From Flammeovirgaceae bacterium (lineage in GTDB: Bacteria > Bacteroidota > Bacteroidia > Cytophagales > Cyclobacteriaceae): DNA of 64,000 nt. The DNA lies in contig JADJRT010000021.1 of NCBI GenBank assembly GCA_016712035.1, positions 28,775 through 92,774 of the forward strand, given 5' to 3'. The notes beneath the pieces are model-generated. The model was not told the DNA's origin. It saw only the letters and a program-made list of their open reading frames with translations, and did no database searches. The position numbers and the translations under genes were made by a program. Of the stretch, positions 53,104 through 64,000 are shown in pieces (the first letter of the stretch is position 1; every line of letters starts with the position of its first letter).

Positions 53104-55144
53104 TTATTTTTCAATAATGGTAAACTCTGTTCTTCTATTTAACTGTCGGCCAGCTCGGGTTTTATTATCTGAAATTGGTTTGTCAGGGCCATAGCCACCA
53201 ACGGTGATGCGGGATTCATCTATGCCTGACTTTACAAGATGTTTTTTTACAGCTTCCGCTCTTCTTTTGCTTAGCCCAACGTTGTAGGGGTGCGATCCTG
53301 TGTTATCGGTATGTCCGCTGATTTCAACTTTCACGGAGGCTGCAGTCTTCATAATTTTGTTCGAGATATAAAATATCTTCAAAAGACTTAGGCACGTCAC
53401 TATCATGACCAAAATAGACATTTAGTGTGCGTCTGTAGTTTACGGCTATTTTGTCCAGATAAATTGTATCACTCAATACGGGGTTTTGCATCGGTGATCC
53501 CGAGAAATAGTAAGTCGATGAATAGGGGATATAATCAGAACTTGAAACCAAAAGCTTGTAGCGAGTGGCATTACCCGAAGTATTTTTCACGTCCGTTTGA
53601 TACGTGCCGGCTTTGACTTCATTGAAGTTTATTTCTTCGCCATGAGTGGAAGAAAGTATTACAGATGCATTAAGTGGCTTACGAGAATCACCCTCGGCAA
53701 CGAATACAGAAAACTGTAAGGTAGCAGGAGTTGCTACAGTAGGCGTGGTGGTAACCGTTGGTCGTGCGATGGCCGGCATTTCATCTTCCATAGCAAAAAC
53801 GGCATCAGCAAAATCGGGTTGCGTGTAAGCAGGTTCTTTCCAATTACGGATATCTACTTTATAAATATCCTGTTCACCGATGCCTTCTTGACGGACTGAT
53901 GTGATATAGGCAAAGTCTTCATCGCGTGTTAAAACTATGTAGATATCATTTTCAACCGAGTTAATCGGATAGCCCATATTGATTGGTTTCTCCCAAAGTT
54001 CTTTCTCAACATTATAGGCACTGCGAAAGATATCGAGATCGCCCATGCCGGCATGGCCGTTTGAACTGAAGTAAAGATGCTTACCTCTGGCCGAGATAAA
54101 TACTCCGTCTTCATCCAAATCTGTATTAACCAACTTACCTAGGTTTTGGGGATTAACCCAGTGGCCTTTTGAATCTTTTGTGCTCATATAAATATCTGTG
54201 CCCCCATAGCCACCCGGTCGATTGCTAGAGAAGAATAGCTTTTGACCATCGGCTGTTATGGTAGCTGAGTTTTCGATGTATTCTGAATTAATCTCTAACC
54301 CATTAGGGTCCGTCCAGGTACCATCCGGTTTTAAAAAAGAGGCTAGTATATCACCACCATTCGAGTCGTGATATAAGAGCATCTCTTTACCATCGGGCGA
54401 AAGGTTTACACTTGCGTTGTGATAGTTGTTATTGAGTGGACCCGATAAATTTTTAGCTGGAGTCCATTCGCCATTTTCTTTTCGACTAAAAAAGATTTCT
54501 TCATAGAATTCGTTATCGGCTGCTATTCTGTCGTTTGAGTTTCCCTCAGGTCTTCGGGTAGTATAAACCATCAGAGTTTCATCTGCATTAATGGTGGGAG
54601 CATAGTCAGGCCATTCGGAATTTACATTTTCACTCAGATGTGCAATCGTAACATCGACTGGCTGTGCAACCATTATTTTGGCATTGTTGCATTCAAATAT
54701 TTTCCGGTACACATCAGTGAGCTTTTTGGATTTCTCATAGTCGAGTGATCGCGCAAGCAGCCGACCATATCGGTTATAAAGTAAAATCGCACTATCGAAC
54801 TTTTCAGAGTAGTGATAAGCCTGGCCGAGGTAGTAAAGAATATCGTCATAAACTTTAGGATCCAACCAATAGGCTTTTTTAAAATAGTCAAGTGACTGGT
54901 CCTTCCGAAGGGTAAGCATGATGGAGCGACCGGTCATGAAGTGAGCCTTGGCGCTTTTCGGATTGGCCTGGGTGGCCAACATAAACATTTCAGTTGCCTG
55001 CTTGCGGTGCGAATAATCAAAGACTTCCATACCCTGCCTGTAATACTCGTCAGAAAGGGCGACAGAATCCTGCTGAGAAAATGCAGGGATGCTTAAAGAA
55101 AGACATGCAAGAAAGGCAAGGGGCGAGCGGTACGATAAAGCCAT
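53104..55144 (-). CDS. TPR/PD40/OmpA protein, PorE-like (one frameshift)
   Basis: About 680 residues. Order: signal peptide (ending AFSQQ), TPR repeats (residues 30-160), PD40 beta-propeller repeats (for example ATITADGQKLFFSSNRPGG and ISARGKHLYFSSNGHAG), a short beta domain resembling a carboxypeptidase regulatory fold (residues about 490-570), and a C-terminal OmpA peptidoglycan-binding domain (SGHTDNTGSHPYNVGLSKRR). Indel near 53350 joins EDILYLEQ to IMKTAASVKVEI. This is the architecture of the type IX secretion protein PorE, but paralogues are common in Cytophagales. Confidence 0.85.
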
Positions 55145-55286
55145 AGGTTTCGAATCTTAGCCAAAAGTAAAGTATTTCAGCCATTCATTAGAATCCTAAA
55201 TCAATCGATTTTTAGTTATTCGTATGTGCTAACCAGTACCTATTAGGTTTTAACACAACTATAACTGTAAGATTAATTGCTGCTAC

Positions 55287-55607
55287 TTAAGCGCTATGGC
55301 GATAATTGCGGCCTTCCCAGGCTTTCATTTCGAGGATCATGGCCTGCTCACGCGGAGTTAATGGTGCCTTAATGACCTCTCCCTGATGTTTCGAAAGAGA
55401 TGTAAAGAATTGAAGTCGATACTTAAATACTGTTTTACTTCCAATCGCCTCTTTAAGCTCGCGCAACGGAAGCGTTTCATCTACCCAAATGAGAAATTTA
55501 TTATTATCCCCGTTACTGCCAGGTAAAAAAGATATTTCCGACTTTTCCAGATTGCCAAGAACGGCATCTTCAAAGTTTGGTTTCCTGTTATATATATTGT
55601 TATCCAA
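55287..55607 (-). CDS. Hypothetical protein
   Basis: 106 residues, soluble. It opens MDNNIYNRKPNFEDAVLG and ends with a helical PLTPREQAMILEMKAWEGRN. No known motif, no signal peptide. The gene lies alone between the PorE-like gene and a gap of about 210 bases. Confidence 0.55.
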   Translation of the reverse strand: MDNNIYNRKPNFEDAVLGNLEKSEISFLPGSNGDNNKFLIWVDETLPLRELKEAIGSKTVFKYRLQFFTSLSKHQGEVIKAPLTPREQAMILEMKAWEGRNYRHSA

Positions 55608-55818
55608 GCCATAATTTTAATATTGCTTCGCGTTAAAATATCAAAATTTAATTCTGCTGTATCTTAGCTACTCAGAACAAAATGATAGGCCACCGAAGGT
55701 TAAAAAATATTTCTAGTTGATTCGTGGCCAGCTATTTAGCTGCGAACAATATCATAACGGACAAGGTAGGTAATAAGTTGCAAAAGATTGAAAATAGCTT
55801 TGCTCTAGCTTTACTAAA

Positions 55819-56049
55819 TCACTCATTAATCCAAACTAAAAAAGAGACCATCACTAATTGATCGGTGAGATATTGAATGATGGGCTCATCCGGATCGAAC
55901 TGATTCCCATACTTTTTTCTTATAGCCGTTAGCTCCTCATCAGTAACCCAATCGGTTGCAATAAGCTTATGCGTGGGATCAACCTTTTTCTTAATCGTAA
56001 CCAGAACTCGTTTCATTGGAAGTAGGGTTTGTCTTAACAAGACTACCAT
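55819..56049 (-). CDS. Small hypothetical protein
   Basis: 76 residues; the start may be MKRVLVTIKKKV (56016), giving 65 residues. Content is mixed alpha/beta with a conserved-looking DWVTDEELTAIRKKYG stretch. No family recognised. Confidence 0.42.
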   Translation of the reverse strand: MVVLLRQTLLPMKRVLVTIKKKVDPTHKLIATDWVTDEELTAIRKKYGNQFDPDEPIIQYLTDQLVMVSFLVWINE

Positions 56050-56217
56050 TTAAATGCTCATGGGCAAATGATATTTATCAGGTTCCGATTGCCTCCGGCC
56101 CCATAGAAGATCGTCCCAAATGAGTATAAAATCCCATTTTTGGAAATCAGAATTTCAGAATTCAGCAATTTATGAGTGTTTTTATGGGTTTTTCGGGTGG
56201 CATGATTCTTCGATTAG

Positions 56218-56604
56218 GTGTGTATCATGAAAAAGAAGCCGCTAATTGCAGTATTTGAGAACGATCCCCTTAACAGGTTTATCTACCAGCGAATGTTAGA
56301 CCTTCAAAGCGAAAAGGTCTCCTTTCATATTTTCGGTAATCCAGAGGAAGGTCTGGAATTAGCAAAGACGGCTAAGTTTGATTTTGCTTTTATTGATTTG
56401 CATTTCAAGGGTGAGATTTATGGTGGTGTTGAGCTAGCAAAGAAATTTAAGTCTATCTCCAAGAATACCGTACTCGTTGCCATGACAACACTTATTCAAC
56501 AACGCGATTCAGAACGGGCAAAATCAGAAGGCTTTGTAACCTGCCTTGAAAAACCGTTATCGTTTTTTGACATAGAAAGATTGTTAAGTGAAATCAAGAG
56601 TTAG
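56218..56604 (+). CDS. Stand-alone response-regulator receiver domain
   Basis: 128 residues; the start is probably MKKKPLIAVF (56227). It contains the acidic pair (FEND), the phospho-acceptor Asp in FAFIDLHFKG near residue 62, Thr in VAMTT and Lys in CLEKP. No output domain, so it acts as a CheY/Spo0F-type single receiver. No kinase is adjacent; the TPR kinases are over 40 kb away. Confidence 0.86.
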   Translation: MCIMKKKPLIAVFENDPLNRFIYQRMLDLQSEKVSFHIFGNPEEGLELAKTAKFDFAFIDLHFKGEIYGGVELAKKFKSISKNTVLVAMTTLIQQRDSERAKSEGFVTCLEKPLSFFDIERLLSEIKS

Positions 56605-56681
56605 TCTAGACACGAGTATATCGTTAATGAAAAGTATAGATTTAGAATCTTATCTTTATTGTAAATACCAGGCCAAGCAAT

Positions 56682-56933
56682 ATGGTAAAGTGTAAAACAG
56701 GTAAACGATTGTATGTAAACGAAACACTTGCTGAAGATGCACTGCTAGACGCTCATATTAATTTTGACTATCGAGCAGGCAGCGGACCTGTTGCTATCTA
56801 TCAATGTGAAGAGTGCGGCAACTACCATCTTACCTCGCATGGAGAAATGAATAAACGACTTGCTTTACAATTGCAAAATGGCTTCATTCAAAAACAAAAA
56901 CAGGCTGCAGGGTGGCAGGATAGATGGAAGTAA
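56682..56933 (+). CDS. Small putative zinc-binding protein
   Basis: 83 residues. One cysteine near the N-terminus (MVKCKTGKR) and a CEECGNYHLTS block near residue 54 could form a metal site. The rest is helical with a Gln/Lys-rich tail. Likely a small zinc-finger-type protein of unknown function, common in this phylum. Confidence 0.55.
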   Translation: MVKCKTGKRLYVNETLAEDALLDAHINFDYRAGSGPVAIYQCEECGNYHLTSHGEMNKRLALQLQNGFIQKQKQAAGWQDRWK

Positions 56934-56999
56934 TACTTACTATTTAATTTATAACTTTTTACTTCCCACTTTTTTTCCAATCTTCCTGAAATTTGGATC

Positions 57000-57973
57000 A
57001 TGAGTAAAACAACCCTTGATAAATTACTGGGCATTCAATATCCGGTAATTGTGGCGCCCATGTTTTTAATCTCTAACACTAAGATGATTAAAGCCGCGTT
57101 GACCCATGGCGTGACTGCCGCCTTCCCGGCATTAAATTATCGCACAGATCAGGAACTGCGTGATGCCATAAAAGAAATTAAATCCTTTACTGATAAACCC
57201 TTCGGTGTTAACCTGATTGTTAATAAGTCCAATCTTAAATATAAAGGTCAGTTGGAGACACTCGTTGAGTTGAAGGTTGATTACATCATTACTTCCCTAG
57301 GAAATCCAGGGGAAGTAATCGAAAAGTGTAAACCACATGGAATCAAAGTTTTTTGTGATGTGGTTGATCTGGCCTATGCAAAAAAAGTTGAACAGCAGGG
57401 GGCCGATGCAGTAATAGCTGTCAATAATAGGGCCGGGGGACATGCAGGCAAACTATCGCCAAAGGAATTGATTACACTATTAACTGAAAATTGTAACATT
57501 CCTGTAATCTCTGCAGGAGTGGTATCGCTCATGGCAAAGATTTGAAACAGGTTATGGATTGGGGAGCAGCAGGCGCCTCAATAGGTACCATCTTTATCGC
57601 CTGCGATGAGGCCGATATTTCTCCGGATTATAAACAAGCGATGGTTGATTACGGAGAGAAGGATATCGTTATGACCACCAAACTTTCGGGATCAGCCCTT
57701 ACGGTCATCAATACTCCCTATGTCCAGCAATTAGGAACCGAGGCCAATTGGCTAGAACGAATTCTCAACAATAACAAGACTTTGAAGAAGTATGCAAAAA
57801 TGTTGATCGCTTATCGCGGAATGAAGCAAGTTGAAAAAGCTGCCTTTGGTGCAACCTATAAAACGGTGTGGTGCGCAGGACCGGCCATTGAGCATGTAAA
57901 AAGTATTCGACCCATGGGTGAAATAGTAAAAACCTTAACCACAGAATTTGAGTCAGCAAGAAACGTGACATAG
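57000..57973 (+). CDS. Nitronate monooxygenase / 2-nitropropane dioxygenase family (one frameshift)
   Basis: About 324 residues, FMN TIM barrel. It starts LGIQYPVIVAPMFLISN, typical for the family. The middle block AVIAVNNRAGGHAGK is where this family has its active-site His. The frame breaks near 57520; one base shift gives ISAGGGIAHGKDLKQVMDWGAAG. It may oxidise alkyl nitronates or act as an enoyl reductase. Starts 67 bases after the zinc protein gene and is followed by the methyltransferase gene after one base. Confidence 0.82.
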
Positions 57974-57974
57974 C

Positions 57975-58727
57975 ATGGATGAAAAGAAACATTGGGAGCG
58001 CATTGCGCCAAGCTATAATGATGAAATCTTTGATGTATATGCCAGCGACAGAAAGAAACAACTTCCGCGATATTTTAAAAAGCATGGTGGTAAAAACAAA
58101 ACGGCTATAGACTTTGGCTGTGGTAATGGAAAATCATTTCCTTTCCTCGCGCCAATTTTCAAGCACGTTTTGGGTCTCGATATCAGTAGAGGTCTTATAA
58201 AACAGGCCAAGCAGCGTGGTTATGAAAACGTTTCGTTGAAACAAGCCGATCTAACAAAGGAGAAGCTTATTCTCTCTAAGGTTGACTTTGCTTTCTGTTG
58301 CAATGTCATCATGTTCCCTGATCTGGATAAAAATTACACCATGCTAACAAATATTAATAGAGCCTTGCATCCAGGTGGTACTGCCTTAATCGTGTTACCC
58401 TCTTTGGACTCAGCTTTATTTTCTTCCTGGCGCTTAATCGACCTGTATCGAAAAGAAGGTGTGAAGGTTAGTGATATTCCAACTCACGAGTTTCATTATT
58501 TTAAAGGCAATAAGCGCGACCTGATCCAAGGCATTGTTCACATTGATGGGGTTCCAACCAAACATTATTCGCAGACTGAGCTTCAGGTAATATTTAAAGA
58601 GGCGGGTTTTAAAATAACTGCCATTGAACGACTGGAGTACGATTGGAGTACTGAATTCGCATCTGTTCCTGACTGGCTTACGGATCCTTATCCCTGGCAT
58701 TGGTTAGTGGAATGCGTTAAGAGCTGA
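57975..58727 (+). CDS. Class I SAM-dependent methyltransferase
   Basis: 250 residues. Motif I AIDFGCGNGKSF (near residue 45), acidic loop VLGLDIS, motif post I ADLTKEKL and LHPGGTALIVLPS match a small-molecule methyltransferase. The C-terminal part is TEFASVPDWLTDPYPWHW. Substrate unknown. Same strand and one base after the preceding FMN gene, so probably co-transcribed. Confidence 0.85.
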   Translation: MDEKKHWERIAPSYNDEIFDVYASDRKKQLPRYFKKHGGKNKTAIDFGCGNGKSFPFLAPIFKHVLGLDISRGLIKQAKQRGYENVSLKQADLTKEKLILSKVDFAFCCNVIMFPDLDKNYTMLTNINRALHPGGTALIVLPSLDSALFSSWRLIDLYRKEGVKVSDIPTHEFHYFKGNKRDLIQGIVHIDGVPTKHYSQTELQVIFKEAGFKITAIERLEYDWSTEFASVPDWLTDPYPWHWLVECVKS

Positions 58728-58816
58728 TTCTTTGAATGAATTCGTTTCAAATTATACTTTCCTATGCGAAGAAGTATTTTTTATTTTAGATTCGCATTCT
58801 GATAACCCATTCATCT

Positions 58817-60444
58817 ATGAAACTTGCTTCACGATTATTTCAATTCGTACTATTGTCGTTTGTCATGGCAGCACTTTTTACGTCCTGTAAAGAGAAAGAA
58901 GCCCCAACTGACTTGGCAAAAGAGACCATCATACCTAAACCGGTAAGTGTTACCACAACAGGAAAGAGTTTTTCACTTACTGCTGAAACTATTATTTACG
59001 TAGCTGCGGGAAATGATGAATTACTGTCGGTGGCACAACGCTTAGCATCTCAGATAAATTCTTTTACAGGATTCACAAATAAAATTGAAGTATCGGCAGT
59101 AGTACCTGAAACTGGACTTTATTTATCAATAGTTGGTGATGATAAGGAATTAGGTGAAGAGGGATATGAACTCATTATAACCGAGGATCTCATTAAACTT
59201 CAAGCGAATACTCCTGCCGGGATTTTTCTGGGAGTTCAAACATTAGCGCAACTGGTACCCATTCAAGGTGAAACTTCTGGTTACCAAGGGCGCATCGCTA
59301 CGGGTACTATTCGTGATTATCCAACCTATGCTTGGCGTGGTTCTATGCTGGACGTTGCCCGGCATTTCTTTTCAGTTGAGGATGTAAAACGGTATATAGA
59401 TTTAATCAGCTATTATAAAATGAATGTGCTGCATCTTCACTTAAGCGATGATCAGGGCTGGCGCATCGAAATTAAATCGTGGCCCAACCTGACCGCACAT
59501 GGTGGCAGTACTCAGGTAGGTGGAGGCAAGGGCGGATTTTATACACAAGAGCAATATAAAGATATTGTTGCCTATGCCCAGAGTAGATATATAACTGTTG
59601 TACCCGAAATTGATTTACCCGGTCATATAAATTCAGCGTTGGCTTCTTATGGCGAATTGAATTTTGGCATAAAGGTTCCGGTTGAAGGAATATACAATGG
59701 TCCCCTAAGTTCTGCTGGAATTTTAGATGGGAAACAGAAGCCTACTGAACTCTACACAGGAATTGAAGTGGGATGGAGTACCTTGCAATATGGAAAGCCT
59801 TCAACCACGAAATTCCTCAACGATGTAATTCGAGAAATTTCTGAAAATACTCCGGGATCTTATGTGCACATTGGGGGTGACGAAGCGCATGCAACCAAGA
59901 AAGAAGATTATATCAAATTTGTAAATCAGTTTATGGACATCGTAAAAGCAAATGGTAAGCAAATGATTGGCTGGGAAGAGATTGCCCAAGGCAACATTGA
60001 TGGAAATGCTATTGCTCAGCATTGGGCTTCTGAGAAGTATGCACAAATGGCTGCGAAAAAGGTGCCCGGATTATTATGTCGCCCTCAACCCGTGTTTATC
60101 TGGATATGCAATATGATTCTACTACCCGAATTGGCTTACACTGGGCTGCTTATATTGAAGTAGATGATGCGTACGATTGGAATCCGGCAACACAAGTAGA
60201 TGGCATTAGTAAAGATCAGATTATGGGTGTTGAAACCCCTTTGTGGAGTGAGACCATAGAAAACATGAACGACATTGAATACTTGTTATTTCCCCGTTTA
60301 CCGGGAATCGCTGAAATTGGCTGGTCGCCAACAGAGGGTAGAAGCTGGGATGAATACAAAGTACGTTTAGGAAATCACGGCCCACGGATGAAAGCGTTGG
60401 GAATTGATTTCTATCCATCTGCCAAAGTACCTTGGGTAGATTGA
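58817..60444 (+). CDS. Beta-N-acetylhexosaminidase, GH20, lipoprotein (one frameshift)
   Basis: About 542 residues. The lipobox LFTSC near residue 24 indicates membrane anchoring. A GH20b N-terminal domain precedes the catalytic barrel with HLSDDQGWRIEIKSWP, the substrate-side ITVVPEIDLPGHINSA, and the catalytic Asp-Glu pair in HIGGDEAH. The frame breaks near 60065 (a G missing: GCGAAAAAGG should continue AAKKGARIIMSPS), and ends with GIDFYPSAKVPWVD. It cleaves terminal N-acetylhexosamine from chitin oligomers or glycans. Confidence 0.93.
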
Positions 60445-60472
60445 TTTTTATTAACAATCACTTTCAGAAAAG

Positions 60473-60497
60473 AATGCCGGTAATAATCGGCATTTTT
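60473..60497 (+). terminator. Rho-independent terminator after the hexosaminidase gene
   Basis: AATGCCG (60473-60479) pairs with CGGCATT (60488-60494) with an 8-base loop and a T tract. Confidence 0.78.
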
Positions 60498-60646
60498 CAT
60501 TTTTGAGGTATCCTTTTGTCGAGGCAAACTCAAAAACAGCCACATACATAAATTATGTGCTGACTTGTGTAACTGGATTAGTATGCTAGCCATCAAGTCA
60601 TGATTTTTGTGCTTCTTATACTCATTTTTCTTTAGTAACATTGGAT

Positions 60647-61195
60647 ATGAAAATACAAAATAGAATTTCGCTGATTGTTTTCTTAGGATTGATTTTATTC
60701 CTCTCTGGATGTTCGATGCGTATTCAAAATACTTACGATCACGAAGTTGATTTTAGTAAATACAAAACTTTTTGCTGGATGACTGGATGTGAATTTAAGT
60801 TTGCCGGCCCCTCGTATTTAAATGATAGTTTGCTACGAGAGAATCTTAAAACTGCTATTATTGATGAATTGGAAAGCAAAGGCCTGAAACAGGATACAGA
60901 CAACCCGGATTTGTTAGTGGGGTTTACAATAACTGTAAAAGATGAGCAAGCGATTGTCTACCATCCGGCTGAGGATACACCCGTTTATTATAAGCCGCTT
61001 GAGAGTGAAAGGGAAGTAGTTAACTATTTAAAGGGTTCGCTAATTATTGGTATGGCCGATAGTAAAGAAAGTCGGATGGTGTGGCAATCACATGCGATCA
61101 GTTATATGGAAAGCAATCCTGATTTATCCGAAAAGAATATTCGAAAAGGAATAAAGTTGGTTCTGAAGAATTATCCGCCTAAATCCACGCCATAG
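60647..61195 (+). CDS. DUF4136 lipoprotein
   Basis: 182 residues from the ATG at 60647. A signal peptide with lipobox ending LSGC is followed by the DUF4136 start (VDFSKYKTFCWM) and the later block PDLLVGFTITVKDEQ. It ends KNYPPKSTP. Periplasmic-facing lipid-anchored protein of unknown function. It converges on the aldo/keto reductase gene. Confidence 0.82.
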   Translation: MKIQNRISLIVFLGLILFLSGCSMRIQNTYDHEVDFSKYKTFCWMTGCEFKFAGPSYLNDSLLRENLKTAIIDELESKGLKQDTDNPDLLVGFTITVKDEQAIVYHPAEDTPVYYKPLESEREVVNYLKGSLIIGMADSKESRMVWQSHAISYMESNPDLSEKNIRKGIKLVLKNYPPKSTP

Positions 61196-61199
61196 ATTC

Positions 61200-62650
61200 T
61201 TAGTCAACGATTGCTTCGGCTTCCATTTCAATCAGGTACTCATCACCAATGAGGTCCGCTTTTACCATCGTATTAACTGGCTGAATCGTTTTAAAGCGTT
61301 CGCCATGAGCTCGCGCAATGGCTTCCCAGTCATTTATATTTCGAATGAAGATTCTTGTCCGAACTACCTGATCAAGCGTGCCACCCAGCGATTGAATAGC
61401 ACCTTCAATTTTATCGATAACGAAATGCGTTTGCGCAATCGGATCATTTCCGCCAATCGCTTTGGGTCCGTGTGTAGCGGTTGTGCCTGATACTAAAATT
61501 CTATTTCCTTTCTTTATAGCGCGACTAAATCCGGCAATATCTTCCCACACGGTTCCGCTCAACGCTTTGATTCTTCCATCAGCACCTTGATAAGAAGGGT
61601 AGGGCGGTGGAATTGTCTCCACATGATGACTAAGATCGCCCGATGCGGTAAGGAAGGGTGGTTTGCGATACTCATCACCACAATCACCTTGTATGGCTGA
61701 AAGTTGTGTGAGATTTTCTTTAATCAGATTCTTACTTTCTCCATTTAGCGAAAGCGAAAGTAAGGATAGATTTTCCTGAATGTGTTCACTCTTGCCTAAC
61801 CGGGCACCAATAATTACACCACCAACGGCAGCTTGCTCCAGCATATACCGACTGGCTACATTAGCGATAGAACAATTATTTTTTATGGCTACTTGTTTAA
61901 GTGCCTTTAACAGATTTTGAAATACTGCCCAACCCCCCGATGCATCGATAAAGCGTTTGTATTTCATCTGTGACCAGGTTAACGAATTGTTCAGGGTTGG
62001 TTCTACCTTATTAAGCCACCGTTCGGTTAAAAAACCTCCGGCCACCGTACCAAAAGCAAGTAATTTGATATTATGTGCTAAACATAAATCTGTCATGGCG
62101 TGTGAAGCCCGTTGATCAAGTAATGAAAAACATACCTGATTGGATACTACTTCAATACCGCTGTTCAATACAATGCGCAGATGTGCCGTGTCAAAATTGG
62201 TAAGCCCAAACATTGAATCAATCCTTCTGCTTTTAGTTCTTGCAACCAATACAAACAATCTAGCCACGATGGGTCAGCATAATTCCAGGCATGGAATTGC
62301 ATTAAATTAATTTGCTCGGTTCGAAGTCTTTTGAGGGCTCTTTGCACAGCTTCGCGTACTTGCGCCTTCGTTACCTGACCGGGGGTAGGTACCCATTTTG
62401 TAAATAATTGAGATTTACCTTTAGCATATTTATTATCAAACAACCCAGCAATATCTTCAGCCGATCCATAATGATCAGCCATATCGAACGTGGTTAGTCC
62501 GGCATCGAAATATTGTTTCATGGCTTGTGCTGCCGCCTCCTGATCAATTTGATTTCCATCGCGCTCCAGATCAGCCACTTGCCACAAGCCGGTAATTACA
62601 CGTGAAATTTTAAATCCAGGAGCCAGTTCAATTGTAGATTCAGCCTTCAT
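61200..62650 (-). CDS. Aldo/keto reductase-Rid fusion protein (one frameshift)
   Basis: About 483 residues. The N-terminal about 340 residues are an AKR: FDMADHYGSAED (catalytic Asp and Tyr), LFTKWVPTP (Lys) and LMQFHAW (His). An indel near 62210 joins AEGLIQ to FGLTNFDTAHL. The C-terminal about 125 residues are a Rid (YjgF) domain: GNRILVSGTTATHGP, LDQVVRTRIFIRN and IGDEYLIEMEAEA. The Arg of the RidA active site appears replaced (PVNTMVKADL), so it is not a canonical imine deaminase. It follows an amino acid permease gene by 7 bases. Confidence 0.82.
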
Positions 62651-62657
62651 AAGAAAA

Positions 62658-64000
62658 TTATTCGGGAGGTAATGTTGAAAATAATTGTTTGGTATCTACT
62701 CCAGATTTTTTTAATCGCTTCCAGTTGTAAACGAAAATCAGCGAGGCGATTATCATAACGAGAAACCAAACCGGAGTAGAATGAAAGTACCAGGCTTCCG
62801 CAGGAGCAGTTAAATCTTTTGTGATATGGATCAGTAAGAAACCGGTTAACCACAAGGCGCCTGCCGAAGCTACGATCCGCTGTAGCGAAACAGATTTGAA
62901 GACCGAAATTTTTGCGGCAATGGCGGGATTCTTTTTTAGGTAATACTAAAACAGAAATGCACATAAGTAAAAAATTCACGAGCATGGAAGTAACCATAAT
63001 ATCAATACCTAAAAAGAAATCTCCTGCAAAGTGACTTCCTAATATTCCGATGGTAGCCATAAGTCCACTAAGTAAAATAGCTACATAAGGTGAGTGGTAG
63101 GAACGATGAATTTTTGAAATACGTTTTGGGAAAATTCTATCTTCGGCCCACGAGAACATTAAACGAGAGACAGAAAGAATCATAGCCGGAAGGTCATTAA
63201 TTAATGCGATGGCTGCACCAAATAAAATCAATACGGCCCAGCCGGGCGAGAGTAAATAACTAAGCAGTCCCACAGCGGTGATGTCTTTAGTAAGCGATTC
63301 AGCAGCAACAAAACTCCAGGGTATAGTATGATAAACAGAAAATGTAAAAAGAATATAAAATAAACTTACGCTGATCATGGCTATTCCAATAGCCCGCGGT
63401 AGTGAGCGTGATGGATCTTTTGCTTCGCCTCCCGCTTGTGCGATGGAATCAAACCCAATAAAGCTCGAAAATAAAAGCGCTGAGCCTGCGAGAAAAGTTT
63501 TCCAATTAAAGATAACCGGTATCTCTACAACGGATCGTCCTTCACGCATCATAAGTGCTTGTGCAAAATCCTGCTTATCAAAGGAAAGCCCCGTAACAAT
63601 TACAATAGCCCCTAATCCAAACATTAAAACCATCAGGGGCACCACCGTTCTTTCATAAAGCTTCACGCCTTTAATGTTGATGAGAACAAACGTCCAAAGA
63701 AAAATAAGTGCCAGCGAGACTCTTACTATTCCCGCATTAAGCCAGGTGGCCAATTCATTCCATAACATGGCTGTTGCTATATCGCGCAAAAAAGGAACGA
63801 TAACATAGGAGACAACACCAATGGCAATGGATAACCCAAACCATTGAGAAAAGCTGGCCACAAAACCAAGGTATGGACTTAATGAGCGACTGGCATAGAT
63901 ATAACTGCCTCCGGCCCGTGGCATGGCCGATGCCAGAATAATGTATGCGAACGCGGCCAGCGTAGCAGGTATGGCTGCAAAAAAAAATGCAGGCAAAACG
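62658..64000 (-). CDS. APC-family amino acid permease, 5' end outside window (one frameshift)
   Basis: At least 447 residues, cut at the window end before its start. Numerous TM helices, AMPRAGGSYIYASRSLSPYL and ALLFSSFIGFDSIAQAGGEA mark the APC superfamily. A homopolymer indel near 62935 separates VLVLPKK from NPAIAAKISVF. The protein ends at 62658 (QLFSTLPPE). It imports an amino acid, and it shares an operon with the AKR-Rid fusion. Confidence 0.86.

Overview
The window looks like chromosomal DNA of a Bacteroidota member, most likely order Cytophagales. The evidence is moderate GC, no Shine-Dalgarno sites before the starts, several promoter elements of the Bacteroidota type (-7 box TAnnTTTG), TPR-fed sensor kinases, a TPR/PD40/OmpA protein of the PorE type, DUF-type lipoproteins with short lipoboxes, and many protein families typical of that phylum. 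I saw no rRNA, tRNA, CRISPR array, phage or transposase.

A technical point governs the annotation. At least 22 genes are broken by about 34 single-base indels, mostly in short homopolymers, and in nearly every case conserved protein sequence continues in the neighbouring frame. This is the signature of unpolished long-read sequence rather than gene decay. I therefore report repaired gene spans and name each frameshift.

Layout. 0-7 kb: tail-specific protease, TraB/GumN protein, a TerB-ABC transporter fusion and a lipoprotein. 7-20 kb: MHS transporter and DNA ligase D, two tandem TPR histidine kinases and a TPR protein, a TetR regulator with an ABC1-type kinase, a STAND-like ATPase, Ku and another TPR protein. 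LigD and Ku form a bacterial NHEJ pair about 8 kb apart. 20-28 kb: small lipoprotein and HEAT genes, Uup-type ABC-F, an ECF sigma factor, acyl-CoA desaturase, a cold-shock protein, a DUF6922/AbiEii toxin-antitoxin pair and DUF3703.

28.6-40 kb is the most interesting part. It is an 11-gene operon encoding pyruvate:ferredoxin/flavodoxin oxidoreductase, a dihydroorotate-dehydrogenase-like flavoprotein, flavodoxin, an unrecognised 354-residue protein, RseC and RnfBCDGEA. The NifJ appears to lack the internal two-cluster ferredoxin domain, and a flavodoxin lies in the same operon, so a PFOR to flavodoxin to Rnf (NAD and ion gradient) route is suggested. At 40.0 kb a perfect 20-bp palindrome overlaps a canonical promoter in front of a small membrane-protein/wHTH operon.

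42-64 kb: class II (B12) ribonucleotide reductase, KorAB 2-oxoacid oxidoreductase, a Tat-exported sugar isomerase with a decayed partial tandem copy beside it, a gene-poor stretch (48.2-49.7 kb), thioesterase, DEAD-box helicase, a ceramidase-like protein, the PorE-like protein, a lone receiver domain, nitronate monooxygenase, a methyltransferase, GH20 hexosaminidase, a DUF4136 lipoprotein, an aldo/keto reductase-Rid fusion and an amino acid permease cut by the window end.
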